A stretch of 64,000 bases of DNA from Symbiodinium sp. CCMP2592 (Eukaryota > Sar > Dinophyceae > Suessiales > Symbiodiniaceae), in NCBI GenBank assembly GCA_905221615.1, contig CAJNDT010000146.1:1-64000 (forward strand), read 5' to 3'. The notes beneath the pieces were generated by a model that had not been told where the DNA came from, did not search any database, and was given only the letters and a program-made list of their open reading frames with translations. Positions 45,562-55,849 of this stretch are shown here, one piece after another. The translations under genes were made by a program, and so were the position numbers. Positions within the stretch are counted from its first letter, which is position 1. The number at the start of each line of letters is the position of its first letter.

Positions 45562-46310
45562 GTAGGGTTTGCGGTCTAAGGCTCTCTTTGAGGGCTTTAG
45601 GGAGCTAGGTTTGCCGTTTGGGAGGGTTTAGTATAGCCACCTATACAGCCCGAACGTGCCCTAAGAAGAACCCTATGGAGCCCAATCCGTACTGGTCCGA
45701 ACATAGGGGTTTGTTTGATCCTTGCTCAGTTAGTCTGCAAGAACAAAATCCGGTTCAGAGCAAACTATTCGGAACCTATAAGACCCTGCTGTTTGGGTAC
45801 CGGGGCACGAGTTGTACAGTCCCAGTGAATAAGAGGCCCCAGCAGGGTATAGGGTTGAAAGCTCGGTTCAGGTTTCGATCCGGCCCAGACTCTAAACTAA
45901 ATTCCTCCCATGACTTAAATGCACTCCTTAGACTGCCATCAGAAGCCATAGTCCCCGTACAAGAGTTCCGAGAAAAGCCGTATGCAGCCGCGAGAACCGG
46001 GTAGGCTTTGGGGTTTAGTATTCCAGAACTCGAAATCGTAGCTGGGCTTGCGATGCACTGAGACCAACCGCACAACAAGCTGTGAAGCTACTTCTCGAAA
46101 TCCTGTCGTACAGAAAGATCAAGCTAACCCTATTCAACCGAAGCTGAAAAACGACCAAGGCGAATTCGTCGCAACAGGTGGATGTGCTCTCCAAGCCGCC
46201 TGGTGCAATCACGGGTTGAAGGTTCTCGAGCTTACAACACTCGATAAGGACTCATGGTTTATGTCTGTTGGCAGACCGTTCCCGCCAAACCCTAACGTCC
46301 AAAGTTGCAG

Positions 46311-46498
46311 TTTTTAATCTCAGCCTGAAGTACGCCGAAGATGATATTGCCGGATTAGTCGTCCATTCTGGCCGGACCGTGGTAAAGAACACAATGCGTT
46401 TTTTTGTCACGAATAAGTACGACGCCGCCATGGAAATTGTTACGGAAGCACGCAGAAAAGAGCCTGCAAACCTGCAGCCTGAGTGCTTCAGGCCCTGA
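46311..46498 (+). CDS. Probable terminal exon (stop TGA)
   Basis: After the acceptor aaagttgcag the frame reads FNLSLKYAEDDIAGLVVHSG, RTVVKNTMRFFVTNKYDAAM, EIVTEARRKEPANLQPECFR, P, TGA. Upstream contains cgccaaaccctaacg. It is in phase with 45462-45561. A second acceptor 13 bases later (aatctcag) is possible. It would end the gene beginning before 42.9 kb. No family recognised. Confidence 0.5.
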
Positions 46499-46643
46499 GA
46501 AAAAAAAGTTAAAACCCACCACTCCACGAACGCACGCAGCAAACCCCTAGTATAGTATGATTATAATCGTGTCATAGAATGATCCATATAATTACCCAAA
46601 AACCCCCTTTTCACGGCTCTTTCGAGACCCCCGCGATACCAGA

Positions 46644-46798
46644 ATGCGAGACAGTTGGTTCTCCACAGAAACAGGGCCTAACACCAAGAAGCCCTCCTGG
46701 ATTCGATTCTGCAACCTCGATGGTTCATTTCCCAGAGGAGTGATTCTGGAGCTAGGGACACACTCAGTCAATGAGATTCAGAGCATAGAAAGTGCCAG
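46644..46798 (+). CDS. Possible first coding exon
   Basis: An ATG at 46644 opens MRDSWFSTETGPNTKKPSWI, RFCNLDGSFPRGVILELGTH, SVNEIQSIESA up to a canonical CAG-GTAAAG donor. The frame is also open a little upstream, so it could be an internal exon (acceptor accag at 46642). Its two leftover bases join the exon at 47060 exactly in phase. With terminal-looking exons ending at 46498 and 53818, it suggests a gene spanning about 46.6-53.8 kb. Identity unknown. Confidence 0.52.
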
Positions 46799-46988
46799 GT
46801 AAAGCACAAACCCCATGCACCCTCACGACTTAAAGCCAATAACTTCGAAATCCTATCCAAAAAATCGCAAAAGTCCCAAACATCCCTAGACTACAAAGGC
46901 TGTGTCCTAAGCCCCAGGCCCAAAGCCCCAAAACCCTACCTATAAAGCCTATGACCCTCAACCCGCTCAAAGCCGTAGAAAGCCCTAA

Positions 46989-47019
46989 CCCCCCCCCCCC
47001 CCCCCAAAAAAAAAAAAAA
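46989..47019. repeat. Poly-C/poly-A tract
   Basis: Seventeen C are followed directly by fourteen A, 40 bases before a splice acceptor candidate at 47059, within an intron of about 261 bases. Confidence 0.9.
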
Positions 47020-47059
47020 CAAATATCGAACACCACCGAAGCTTCAGTGCCTTTCTCAG

Positions 47060-47124
47060 GACGCTGGTGCACCTGGAGGAGGCCATCCAGAACTTCGACC
47101 ACCGGGCCACGGCCCCTCGTCCTC
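47060..47124 (+). CDS. Exon candidate, phase-linked to 46644-46798
   Basis: The acceptor gtgcctttctcag is followed by TLVHLEEAIQNFDHRATAPR. The first base completes an Arg codon with the previous exon. The donor is uncertain (GTCCTC or GTCGTT near 47119-47125); the frame stops soon after. It has the character of a helical or coiled-coil segment. Confidence 0.5.
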
Positions 47125-47751
47125 GTCGTTTCTAGGGTTGACGGCCTGACGGCCTGGGGATTGAGGCATTGACGTTTTGGGATTTGTTCTTCTATGTCTT
47201 GGGGGACAGCAGGCGTTGTGAACATATGAGCAGGGTTTGTTCGGTTTTTGTTTCGGGATCCTGTCTTAGTAGTTAGTAGTTGAGGTTTATAAGCGCTCTG
47301 CTTTGGCTTTGAATCAAGTGTCCTAGGATGTGAGCATGTGCACTGCAGCCCTCCTCAAGAAGGTTAGGCTGTTTTGTCTGGTGTCATAAGACTTTTATAT
47401 CAAGGGCTCTACACGAGTTGAGAAGTAGGCCTCGTAAACTAAGCCCTTACTTGTACTAACACCGAAACCCAAAACCTAAAGCCTTAAGCTCCCCCGAAGG
47501 AAAGACACAACCCCCCAAAACCTAAACCCAAGAACCTGAAACTTCTTTAATGCAAGGCTATATGCTAAGCCCTCAACGAAAACTATTCCATACGAGACCC
47601 TGAAGGAGTTGAAGGCCCAGCAAGGAGGAACGTAAACTCTTAAAAGGGGTAAAGCCCCCAAATCCTAACCTTCCCTGGTGAAAGCCCATGCGCACCTTCA
47701 ATCCTAAACCCAAAGCTTTGGACCCGAAACGACCTCAAATGAAAGACCGTG

Positions 47752-47870
47752 GGTGGGCAGTTCTCTAAAAAACGTGTGCCTTTCTTAGTTCCCCAAAATA
47801 GTACGACTTCCTTATGAAAAGGACCCTACAAGGGACCCTAATTTTGAAGAACTACCCGTATACTTCCTGT
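47752..47870. repeat. Degenerate palindromic element, family A (copy 4)
   Basis: The outer arms gtgggcagttctctaaaa and ttttgaagaactacccgtat pair imperfectly. The middle keeps cttccttatgaaaaggaccc and agggaccctaattttg. It is older or more decayed than the other members. Confidence 0.5.
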
Positions 47871-48337
47871 AGAGTCTTAGAGCCTCCCATATAAACACAG
47901 AATCATACCCCCAAAACCCTACTCCAACTGCCCTTCCATAACTAGTGGAGCCCAGGTCATCGACGGCGAAGTGCAGGATTTGCACTTCTGGCAGCATCCT
48001 TGCCGACATATGTGGCCTATAGAGTTCAGGGTTGAGGGTTTAGGCTTTGGGGCTTCCGCGCTGAGGCTGCAGGGTGGGGTGGGGTTTAGGGGTTTTATGC
48101 CGTTGAGGAGTTTAGTTTCCTTCTCGCTGAGCCTTCTTCAACTCGTTAAGAGTCTTGTAAGAGTCTTGTTTTTGTGGCTTTGCTGTTTCAAGGCTTCGTG
48201 GTTTGGGTTTGTTTTTTTGTTCAGTGTTTGGGGCCCTCAATCTTAAGGGCTTAATTTACCATGCCTTGAAGCTCGAAGCTTGAGAAGGTTTAGGCTTCAG
48301 AGGCAGGTTCGGGATCAGTGCTTCATGCCTGGGGGTG

Positions 48338-48446
48338 TATGGGAGTTTCCCAAAATAGGGGACCCTAATATAGTACCCTAAATAGTAGGATCCTTATTAT
48401 AAGGACCCCAAAAGAAGGAACCCCCTATTTTCGGAAACACCGATAT
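48338..48446. repeat. Palindromic element, family A (copy 3)
   Basis: The arms gtatgggagtttcccaaaat and attttcggaaacaccgatat flank accctaaatagtaggatcct and ccttattataaggacccc. It is very close to the copy at 41920. Confidence 0.78.
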
Positions 48447-48737
48447 GGTCTTCGGCAAAGGGGACTTGAGTGCTTGGGGTTACCGTTTGATTCCATGCCG
48501 GCGGATTTCCTGACCGCGACTTCACTGTACATCTTACACAATACTCAAGCCTTGAGAGGCGCTGAGCCCTCCCGAGCGCTAATACCCCTGAATAACAGGA
48601 CCTTATTCCTCCATCATAAGAACAGCGGGCTTTTGTTTTTCAGTAACAGACGCTAAATCACTAGGCGCCTAGGCGCTATCCCCTCAGGAGTATTGTAGCA
48701 TTGAGGTGCCGTATGTAGGAGTCCCCTGGCCCGGCAG

Positions 48738-48809
48738 GCACGGGGCGACGGAGAAGTTCGAAGAACACAACACCCGCCTGCAGTCATGCAAGGGGGAGCC
48801 TTGGCTGAT
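48738..48809 (+). CDS. Exon candidate (unrecognised)
   Basis: The acceptor ggcccggcag precedes HGATEKFEEHNTRLQSCKGE then PWL, with a weak GTCTAAG donor. It may belong to the 46.6-53.8 kb gene. Downstream is C-rich rather than G-rich, so this is one of the less certain exons. Confidence 0.33.
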
Positions 48810-49427
48810 GTCTAAGCCGTAGCCGCAGACCCAAAACCCTAAGCCCGACATAGTCCTTTACCGTAATCCTTAAACCGAGGTATGACTCGTGCAGCCATGA
48901 ACCCAGACCGACAAGGCAAAATAGATACGAAAGGGCCTCCAAGGCGAGCTAATAACAGTCTCGAGCTCTGTGCTGGGATCCCTTGCCTGACACTGCACCG
49001 GATGTGTTGCCCGGGGTTTGCAGTTTAGACTCTTTGGGTGTTGGGCTCACGCTCGTGGGAGTCAGGTGCAGGCTTCGCATCTCGAGGTTGAGGCTTCATG
49101 CTAAAATTCCCACTTCTGAAAGTGAGCCAAGGAGAAATCGTTGTCATTATTCCTTATGTTTGACGATAGTTTACGGCCTAGGGTTGGTCAGCTTTGGTGG
49201 TCAGTAGACAGACATCGCGTTGTCTTAATGATTGCGGCCATGATGCTGGCCGTTGCTAATTGCAGTCTGTATTTCGGCAGGCCCTGCACATTACCGCTGC
49301 TTGTTCTCTTCTTGTTGGTCTTGTTTTGAAAATTTGCTGCTTGGTGGTGTTACTTGACGTGGAGCCAATTCGATCTCAGACCTTGTGCAAATCTGATGTT
49401 TCTGAGCTCTGCAAGCCCTGAAGCCAG

Positions 49428-49493
49428 GACTTTCAGAAGTGTCAGAAAGAGCTGAATGCCAAAGGCGCCGGGGCTGCAAGAATGTTTCTGAAG
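49428..49493 (+). CDS. Exon candidate, phase-linked to 49784-49860
   Basis: Exactly 22 codons, DFQKCQKELNAKGAGAARMF then LK, lie between a GAAGCCAG acceptor and an AAG-GTAGGG donor. It starts and ends on complete codons and so joins 49784-49860. The 290-base intron between them is G-rich in its first half (about 49570-49645) and C-rich in its second (about 49650-49720). Confidence 0.55.
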
Positions 49494-49783
49494 GTAGGGC
49501 CTTGCAACAAGCATTGTAATATTTGCGTTCTAGGTTTGGTGAACTGTTTGCTGGTTCGACACTCGAGTTCTTGGGATGTAGCGTTTTGATTTCTAAGGCT
49601 TAAGGCAAGGCTTTAGGTTTCCGGGATGTGAGGCTTGACTCCCAAACCATGAACCCAAAACCGTATTCCAAAAACCCGAAACCTCTTGCCTTAGCCTCAG
49701 AAGGTCCCATGCGCATGCCGCTCACCTGACGGCTGAGCTCCAGTTCGGGTGTGTCGTTCGGTAGTGACAAACCGTCTTTGCAG

Positions 49784-49860
49784 ACGACTTCCGAAAGGCG
49801 ACTATGGGCAGAGCTGACGAGCATTGTACACAAAACTCGGGGAAATAACGCGGCACATAA
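49784..49860 (+). CDS. Exon candidate with canonical splice sites
   Basis: The acceptor ccgtctttgcag, frame TTSERRLWAELTSIVHKTRG then NNAAH, and donor GTAAAG all fit. The minus strand also has an open, protein-like frame here (SAHSRLSEVVCKDGLSLPND), but the + reading has both splice sites and phase continuity. The next candidate (50053) is not in phase, so another exon or a different donor is needed. Confidence 0.5.
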
Positions 49861-50052
49861 GTAAAGATAATGAACATGCTAAGGAAGTTTTTGTTGGGTT
49901 CAGGGATTGTTGATGGTTCGGGGCTTAGGGTTGTTTTAGGACGTCGGGTTGTGTCAGCTGTGATTTCGTTGTTGGTTAGCTTCCCTCCTTTTTGTTGCAG
50001 GATTTGTAAGGGGCAGAAGCCCTGAAATTCTCGAATCCTGGCCTTGCTTGAG

Positions 50053-50119
50053 GCATCGAGCTCAACGACCTGCGGCAGGACATTTCGGCAACACAGATGC
50101 TCGCCGGCATACTCAGCGG
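50053..50119 (+). CDS. Exon candidate (unrecognised)
   Basis: The frame IELNDLRQDISATQMLAGIL then S has strong helical codon character, with a GTAGGG donor. The acceptor (gcttgag) is weak, and an in-frame stop just before it shows the exon must begin here if the frame is right. Confidence 0.45.
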
Positions 50120-50341
50120 GTAGGGCTATGACTAGTCAACGTTCTCGTATTTCGGGCAAGCACAACCAAACCCTTACACACAAACCTGTATACAGAGGTA
50201 TTTATCCATGCAACAGTTGTCCTCGGGAAAGAGCTTGTATGGGGAAGTTTGTGTTCGCTAGGACCGCGAATGGGAATAGATTTCCTTTGACCAGCATCAT
50301 CTGCACACGCCCGGAAGTCAGGAACGTTACTGTATAGTACG

Positions 50342-50440
50342 GTTGATGATATAAATCCTGCATTACCTATATAATACGGAATATACCATAATTCCCATAC
50401 TACAGGGTCCTTAAGGTAATGCAGGATTTATATCATCAAC
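50342..50440. repeat. Perfect 27-bp inverted repeat (family C)
   Basis: The left arm 50342-50368 begins gttgatgatataaatcctgc. The right arm 50414-50440 is its exact reverse complement. The 45-base loop contains ggaatataccataattccca, which resembles the arms of the family D element 70 bases away. The perfect arms imply a young element or active maintenance. Confidence 0.9.
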
Positions 50441-50506
50441 AGCAGTGTTGATTTCGAGCGCCATTGCCGCTGAGTTTACCAGATCAGAGCCAGTGTGAGG
50501 CGCTAA

Positions 50507-50685
50507 GACTCCAATACCACTCAATTAAGGAATATACCTTAAATGATAGTAGGGTCCCTAATATGATTTAAGGTGTGTATATATATATATATATATATTC
50601 CTTTAATTAAGGAACATGCCTTAAGTTATAGTAGGGTCCCTAATAACATGTAAGGTATATTCCTTAATTATGGGGTATTGGAGTC
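50507..50685. repeat. Palindromic element with internal direct repeat (family D)
   Basis: Near-perfect arms of about 35 bases (50507-50541, gactccaataccactcaatt; 50651-50685, ending ggtattggagtc) enclose two direct copies of atagtagggtccctaata (about 50546-50563 and 50629-50646). A TA run lies in the centre (50576-50600). Confidence 0.85.
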
Positions 50686-50713
50686 TCTGGGGTGTGACTG
50701 GGCGATTTCAAAC

Positions 50714-50810
50714 TACCCATAGGCCCCAAAGTAGTTCCTTTTTGGGATTCCTATTTAGAATCCTATAAGGTACTCCCAAAAAGGAACTACTACTATGGGG
50801 CCTATGGGTA
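50714..50810. repeat. Palindromic element, family B (copy 2)
   Basis: The arms tacccataggccccaaagta plus gttcctttttggga pair with tcccaaaaaggaactactac plus tatggggcctatgggta. The loop is ttcctatttagaatcctata. It is the better copy of the family also found at 20662. It lies only 28 bases from the family D element. Confidence 0.88.
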
Positions 50811-52189
50811 TGGAAATGTGTTGTACGGACTGCAGCGATGACACTGCAGCGCCTTTTGTAATGCTTCGTACTGCTGTGGCAAGTGTTCACCGATCCTGCT
50901 GAGACAGGTGGGCCATATGCACAAGACGACCAAATTGCAACGCAAGACAATGCATGAGCCGTTGCAATTTTTGGCACAATAGTCTTCACATTATGTCTGC
51001 AGCTTGCAGTATGTCATACCACCGACAAGTACGAACACGATGTTCCGACGAGATTCCTGTTTCAGGTGGTTGGAAGCTGGTTCGTAGGTAGTGGTAGGAT
51101 TCCAAGTGCATCGCTTGGGGCTATGTACTCGAAGCTACTTACAGCATGGCCCTACCTCTAACCACCCTGCTTTTGAGCAGAGAATTCTGCCCTCCTTCCA
51201 AATACTCTGCTAAACTTGGGTAAACTTGAGGCCAAACAGAAATCCCTAGGTACTGACGTGAGTCGCTTGGGCCTAGCTGTTTAGCGTTGGGGAACATGGA
51301 AAAGGAGACGACTGTCCCGCATCGATGGCAATGTGGACATCATGCAGCAGCTTGGTGCCATGAGGATTTTGAGGTTGCTGTCTTGCGGTGCATCAGATAA
51401 ATAAGCTCGTCATGGTTTCGAGTTTCGGGTTTAGTTGCTGGGTCTCAGTCGACACCACTAAATGTGTAGCTAAGCTTTCGTAATGGAGTATCCGTTTGAC
51501 GAGAGTTGATGCGTCTCCGGTCCATGGCCGTCAAGGACCGGTTTTGGAACTCATGCCAATAGGTACTCCTCGTGTGATGGCTCCAAATACGAGCTCCAGC
51601 TTGCTCCAGTACTAGCTATTCACGCAGACACATGTTTGGGCTTGGCTGTTTGACGCCCTACATATCTGGAACCTTTCAAGACCTGAAACCCTATAGCGCT
51701 TCAGGATACACCCTGCCAGCCTATGCCGTGCCAATAGCTGCTAAATTCCTGAAGCCCCACATCCGAAAGCCCCAGATCCCTAAACTTGCAGAGGTTTAGA
51801 GGCCTAAGCTCGTAGAATCCTTGCCCTCCTCAGAACCTTCAGCCTACCTTCAGCCCCATCGTGTGATCTAAGGTAGATGGTAGTGCTGAGGTCCCAACCA
51901 GGTATCTGTGCACACAAGATCTACAAGATCTCAGTGGGAAGGCGGCCGTCTAGTAGCAGGTTGTTACTATAAAACGTGCTGTTGTTATTGGTCTCTCCCA
52001 CCGAAGATTGTCAGTTTCATCAATCAGCCCTCGAACCACATGCCTCGCCTGGAATGTCCGAGTGTTTTTCAAGCCCGAATGCCCCAGATTCCCAGAGCCC
52101 CCCGCAATCTAATCCCTAGAAAATGCCAAAGTTTCAGGAAGTAGCAATCCTGCATCCACAGACCCCATCAATGCGAAATTTCAGCCCAG

Positions 52190-52293
52190 GAAGTATTTCA
52201 CGGGCTTCGGCAAGGGCCTCCAAGACACTTCGCGCTGCGTCTCCTCTCGGGAGCATTTGGGCGGGAAGGGGCTGTGCGGGGACGGCTCCTGGA
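52190..52293 (+). CDS. Exon candidate (unrecognised)
   Basis: The acceptor tttcagcccag precedes [34 protein letters not shown], ending at GTAGGG. Gly/Cys-rich and GC-rich. Phase-compatible with the next candidate (52588) across the TA-rich stretch. The family is not recognised. Confidence 0.45.
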
Positions 52294-52377
52294 GTAGGGC
52301 TCCCTTCCAAGCATTGCGGCTACAAGGGTTCCTAATGCAATCATAGCATACATACATATTGTAGGCATATGTATGCG

Positions 52378-52379
<2 letters not shown>

Positions 52380-52449
<70 letters not shown>

Positions 52450-52463
52450 GTATACGTATATGT

Positions 52464-52539
<76 letters not shown>

Positions 52540-52545
52540 ATGTTT
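52380..52545. repeat. (TA)n and TATG/TATAC array
   Basis: TA dinucleotides with interspersed tatatgta and tatacgta units. Long frames on both strands are poly-Ile/Tyr artefacts. It lies inside the putative intron between the candidates at 52190-52293 and 52588-52674. Confidence 0.95.
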
Positions 52546-52587
52546 ATATGCATGTACATATTTACATGTACATGCATTGTCCGGGAG

Positions 52588-52674
52588 TCCTTGTTCGCTA
52601 CACTCCGGCACACTTTCGGATCCCCAAGAAGCCGCCCACAGTTGCTACACTCACAGCTGCAAAGATGCAGCCAG
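52588..52674 (+). CDS. Exon candidate, phase-linked to 52190-52293
   Basis: After a short acceptor (ccgggag) the frame reads [20 protein letters not shown] then LTAAKMQP, with an AG-GTGCAG donor. The frame is open further back into the TA array, so the start is approximate. Its leftover base is completed by 53240-53307. Confidence 0.42.
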
Positions 52675-53239
52675 GTGCAGAGGCTTGGGCACGTAATCCT
52701 AAGTCCTAAACACTTAACCTTTAGGAGCCTAGATTGGCGAGCTTTTGCCCACCTTTCGCAGTTGACAGAACTTAGGTCATATGATATACCCCATGATTCA
52801 GGAGCTCCCTTCCGAAACCCTCCTAAACGCTAAACCTTGAACGGTTCGAGCTTCGTCTTGAGCCCTAAACCAATTTGGGATCCCTCGTAGGACCCTTTCA
52901 GGACCGATGCATGTAGAACCCTCGCAGGACCTTGTCGCACAGTTTTCCAGAACGGCAGAAACCCTGTAAGACCAGCAGGCCCGATAGCTTCACAAAGTCA
53001 TAAAGACCCCTTGAAAGACCCTGGAAAAGCTCGAAATACATCCAGATGCGACTCCTGCAAGAGTTCTCAGGCAGGACTGCTTATGGATCCCCTAGAGGAG
53101 TCGTGACAAGGGCCTATAAAGGAACCTTCTACCTTTATACCTTCCTACGTAAAAAGGAAATGCCCTGATACCCTAAAACCTCAACCCAAACACCCTGATC
53201 CCGAAACCCCAGACCCTGATCCCCTTATGCCTTACCCAG

Positions 53240-53307
53240 AATGCAGGACACTTTTAACACTCCACGGACATCGCCGCAGCGGCCATACTCGGCGACCGTT
53301 TCGACAG
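53240..53307 (+). CDS. Exon candidate, weak
   Basis: The acceptor ccttacccag precedes CRTLLTLHGHRRSGHTRRPF then RQ, and the donor is CAG-GTCGGC. It is chosen because it links 52588-52674 and 53759-53818 in phase. A more natural-looking frame (HSTDIAAAAILGDRFDR) overlaps but has a stop just before it. Confidence is low. Confidence 0.3.
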
Positions 53308-53758
53308 GTCGGCGATGCTTTTGTGGGTGTTGGGCTCCCAACTGATTTCTGCAGTAAGGGGTCTTAAGGGGCTTGTGCTATACGGTTCAGGGTCGGCTTT
53401 TGTTAGGGGGTCCGAAACTCAGAGAAAGACCTTCAGGACTTCTTAACGGCAAACCCGAAGGCCCAAGCCAAAACTCGTATCTGTCAGCAACCCAAGGGTC
53501 ATGGCATACTCTGAATCGCGGGTCCATGTTCTTGTTTGTGTCCTTGACATGGACCTGTTTCTGTCTGGGATTTTGAACCAGCAACCCGGTTCCTACATCA
53601 TCAGTTTTTGGGTTGGCATAGAGGCCTGATTTCGGGAGCAGCCCTCGCATGTCGATTCGATTTGGCTGGGCAGGGTTGCCATCGCTGCCGGTTCGCTCCG
53701 ACTCGCCCACCAGGCGGGCATTAGGTTTTTTGTTGCTTTTCGGGGTTTGTGCTTTCAG

Positions 53759-53818
53759 GTGGCGAGGCGGAAAGTTTCGGGCAACTTTGAGCAGATGTCC
53801 AATGTGGGCTGCTTATGA
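53759..53818 (+). CDS. Probable terminal exon (stop TGA)
   Basis: The acceptor gtgctttcag opens VARRKVSGNFEQMSNVGCL and TGA, exactly 20 codons including the stop. It would close the 46.6-53.8 kb gene. A minus-strand frame of 107 codons (53387-53710) lies just upstream and is protein-like, which leaves some doubt about the strand of this region. Confidence 0.42.
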   Translation: MARRKVSGNFEQMSNVGCL

Positions 53819-54029
53819 CTACTTATGATTCAGGGGTTTGGTAACATCGGTGTTCTTGCTTTTGGGGCTCAGAGGGGGCAGTCGCACGAACGAATGGCCG
53901 TCTCAATAATGACAAACAGTACGGTGAGAATTTTAAAACATGTGGGGGGGCGGGCAACCCAAGATCCAAACAGAGGCAGCATGAGACACCTGTTTTAATC
54001 CGTATGTTTTAGCTCCGGGTGTTTACTTC

Positions 54030-54640
54030 CAGCCCTCCAGCCTTCCAGCCTGCCAACCCTCCAGCCTTCCAGCCCTCCAGCCCTCCAGCCTTCCAGCCTT
54101 CCAGCCCTCCAGCCTTCCAGCCCTCCAGCCTTCCAGCCCTCCAGCCTTCCAGCCTTCCAGCCGTCCAGCCCTCCAGCCTTCCAGTCCTCCAGCCGTCCAG
54201 CCCTCCAGCCTTCCAGCCCTCCAGCCTTCCAGCCTTCCAGCCCTCCAGCCTTCCCAGCCTCCAGTCCAGCCTTCCAACCTTCCAGCCTTCCAGCCTTCCA
54301 GCCTTCCAGCCTTGCAGCCTTCCAGCCCTCCAGCCTTCCAGCCTTCCAGCCCTCCAGCCTTCCAGCCTTCCAGCCTTCCAGCCTTCAGCCCTCCGGCCTT
54401 CCAGCCTTCCAGCCCTCCAGCCTTCCAGCCTTCCAGCGCGTCATTCTCAGGCAGGGCTGGAAGGCTGGATGGAGGCGCTGGAAGGCTGGAAGGCTGGAGG
54501 GGCTGGAAGGCTGGAGGGGCTGAAACTGGAAGGCTGGAAGGCTGCTGGAAGGCTGGAAGGTTGGAAGGCTGGCTGGATGGCAGGAGGGGTTGGAAGGTTG
54601 GAGGGCTGGAGGGCTGAAGGGCTGGGAAGAGGGCTGGAGA
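54030..54640. repeat. 8-bp minisatellite with strand switch
   Basis: Units CCAGCCTT and CCAGCCCT run on + from about 54030 to 54437. After a short unique hinge (cgcgtcattctcaggcaggg) the reverse complement (gctggaaggctggagg) runs to about 54640. Because the unit is 8 bases long, three frames give 8-residue repeats such as QPSSLPAF or AGRLEGWK; these are not credible proteins. Partial inverted flanks exist (attttaaaacatgtggg near 53933, cgtgtgttttaaaatt near 54687). Confidence 0.92.
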
Positions 54641-55779
54641 GGCGAAGGACGGAGTCTGCGGGCTGGAGTCTCGTGTTGTTGTCTTTCCGTGTGTTTTAAA
54701 ATTGGGCGGCCCGGAGACAATGCCCACGGAAGTAGTATGACACACCTGTTTAACTTGTTTAGATGTCCGGGTATTTAAAAAGCATCGCCGTAGCAACAAG
54801 AATAGCGGTTTTTTCAAGCGTAATGTACATCAAAAAACTACACAACAACAGCAGTGGGAGCTTGTAGGTAGCGACACGCATCCTCACTGGACAACACAGG
54901 CTTACGACAAACCTCCGAAATCTACCGATCAAACAACCCTAGAACCGTAACACCCAAGGACCTAAACCTGAATGCCCTATGAACAGACTTTATCCGTAGA
55001 CGCCTCTCAGTTCCTCCCAGACGAGGCAGCGTCCGTGGAGCTCGATCGAGCGCACCACCCGCGATATTGACGACCTCTGAAAAGGAATCTGCAGAGGGTA
55101 TTTTGTTGGTAGCATGGAGTTGGGGGTTTGGGAGTCTAGGCTTTGTGCGACACAAGTGTCTGTATCTGCGGGAGAACCCCGCCCTCTTTTTGCATGTTGG
55201 GTACATCGGGATATAGGTATCCTGGACTGCTAAATGTTTGGCCCTAACCCTAAGGGTCCACAGTATGTACTGCTTCGGTACTCATGCTTGGGACTGCGAT
55301 GAATTAGTACTATTAGAGTAAAAGCTTCTTCAGCACTTTGACCCTTACCGCCTTAGGATAATGCCGGGCAAGGATTTGAGGTCCATGGCTATGGTCCATT
55401 GGTATATAAACATTTGAAATTCTACGGGCTCGCTACAACAACAGGCACATGGTTTAGACCAAGGTAGGCCGTAAATACTGTGGCTATGGTTCCCTCTGCG
55501 ACTTTCTTAATTTAGGATCGATCTTACACAGCCCACAAAGTGCAGACATTGAAAGATGAGGTTGAGGTTTTTTTTCCTTATTCGTAGGCGACCATGCCCC
55601 ACTATTTTGGGGTTTGGGCTAGCGGTAGGATTTGACAGAGCTTGAATCACCCCTGACGACCAAGACCATATGATGAGCCATCAGGCCCTACACACCACAT
55701 GCTTCGTTGGATTGCCCGAGTGCGAGAGCCCAAACCTAAATCCTGACCCTTAAAATGAGGTATGAACTCCCATTTGCAG

Positions 55780-55849
55780 AGTCCCGAGCTTCAAATACCG
55801 CGTGTCACACAATGGCTGGCAGGAGGGGAGCAGCAGCGGTGGTTCAAAG
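55780..55849 (+). CDS. Exon candidate with clear splice sites
   Basis: The acceptor ctcccatttgcag, frame SPELQIPRVTQWLAGGEQQR then WFK, and donor AAG-GTATAC. The upstream flank holds aaacctaaatcctgaccctt; the downstream flank is G-rich (cagggtctgtagggtg). It may be an early exon of the gene whose later exons lie at 57.5-62 kb. Confidence 0.55.

Noticed and set aside
45618..46317. Overlapping + frames of 128 and 89 codons
   Set aside because: Two or three frames look coding in the same bases (for example LRPTAQQAVKLLLEILSYRK and PIQPKLKNDQGEFVATGG), so no frame could be chosen; exon boundaries unclear.
49600..49833. Minus-strand ORF with SAHSRLSEVVCKDGLSLPND
   Set aside because: Protein-like, but the overlapping + exon 49784-49860 has both splice sites and phase continuity with 49428-49493.
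53387..53710. 107-codon minus-strand ORF
   Set aside because: Protein-like composition but no motif, no splice context checked out, and neighbours read on +; left uncalled rather than denied.
54019..54817. ORFs of 226 (+) and 264 (-) codons
   Set aside because: Both are translations of the 8-base minisatellite; repeats of this kind keep frames open by chance.
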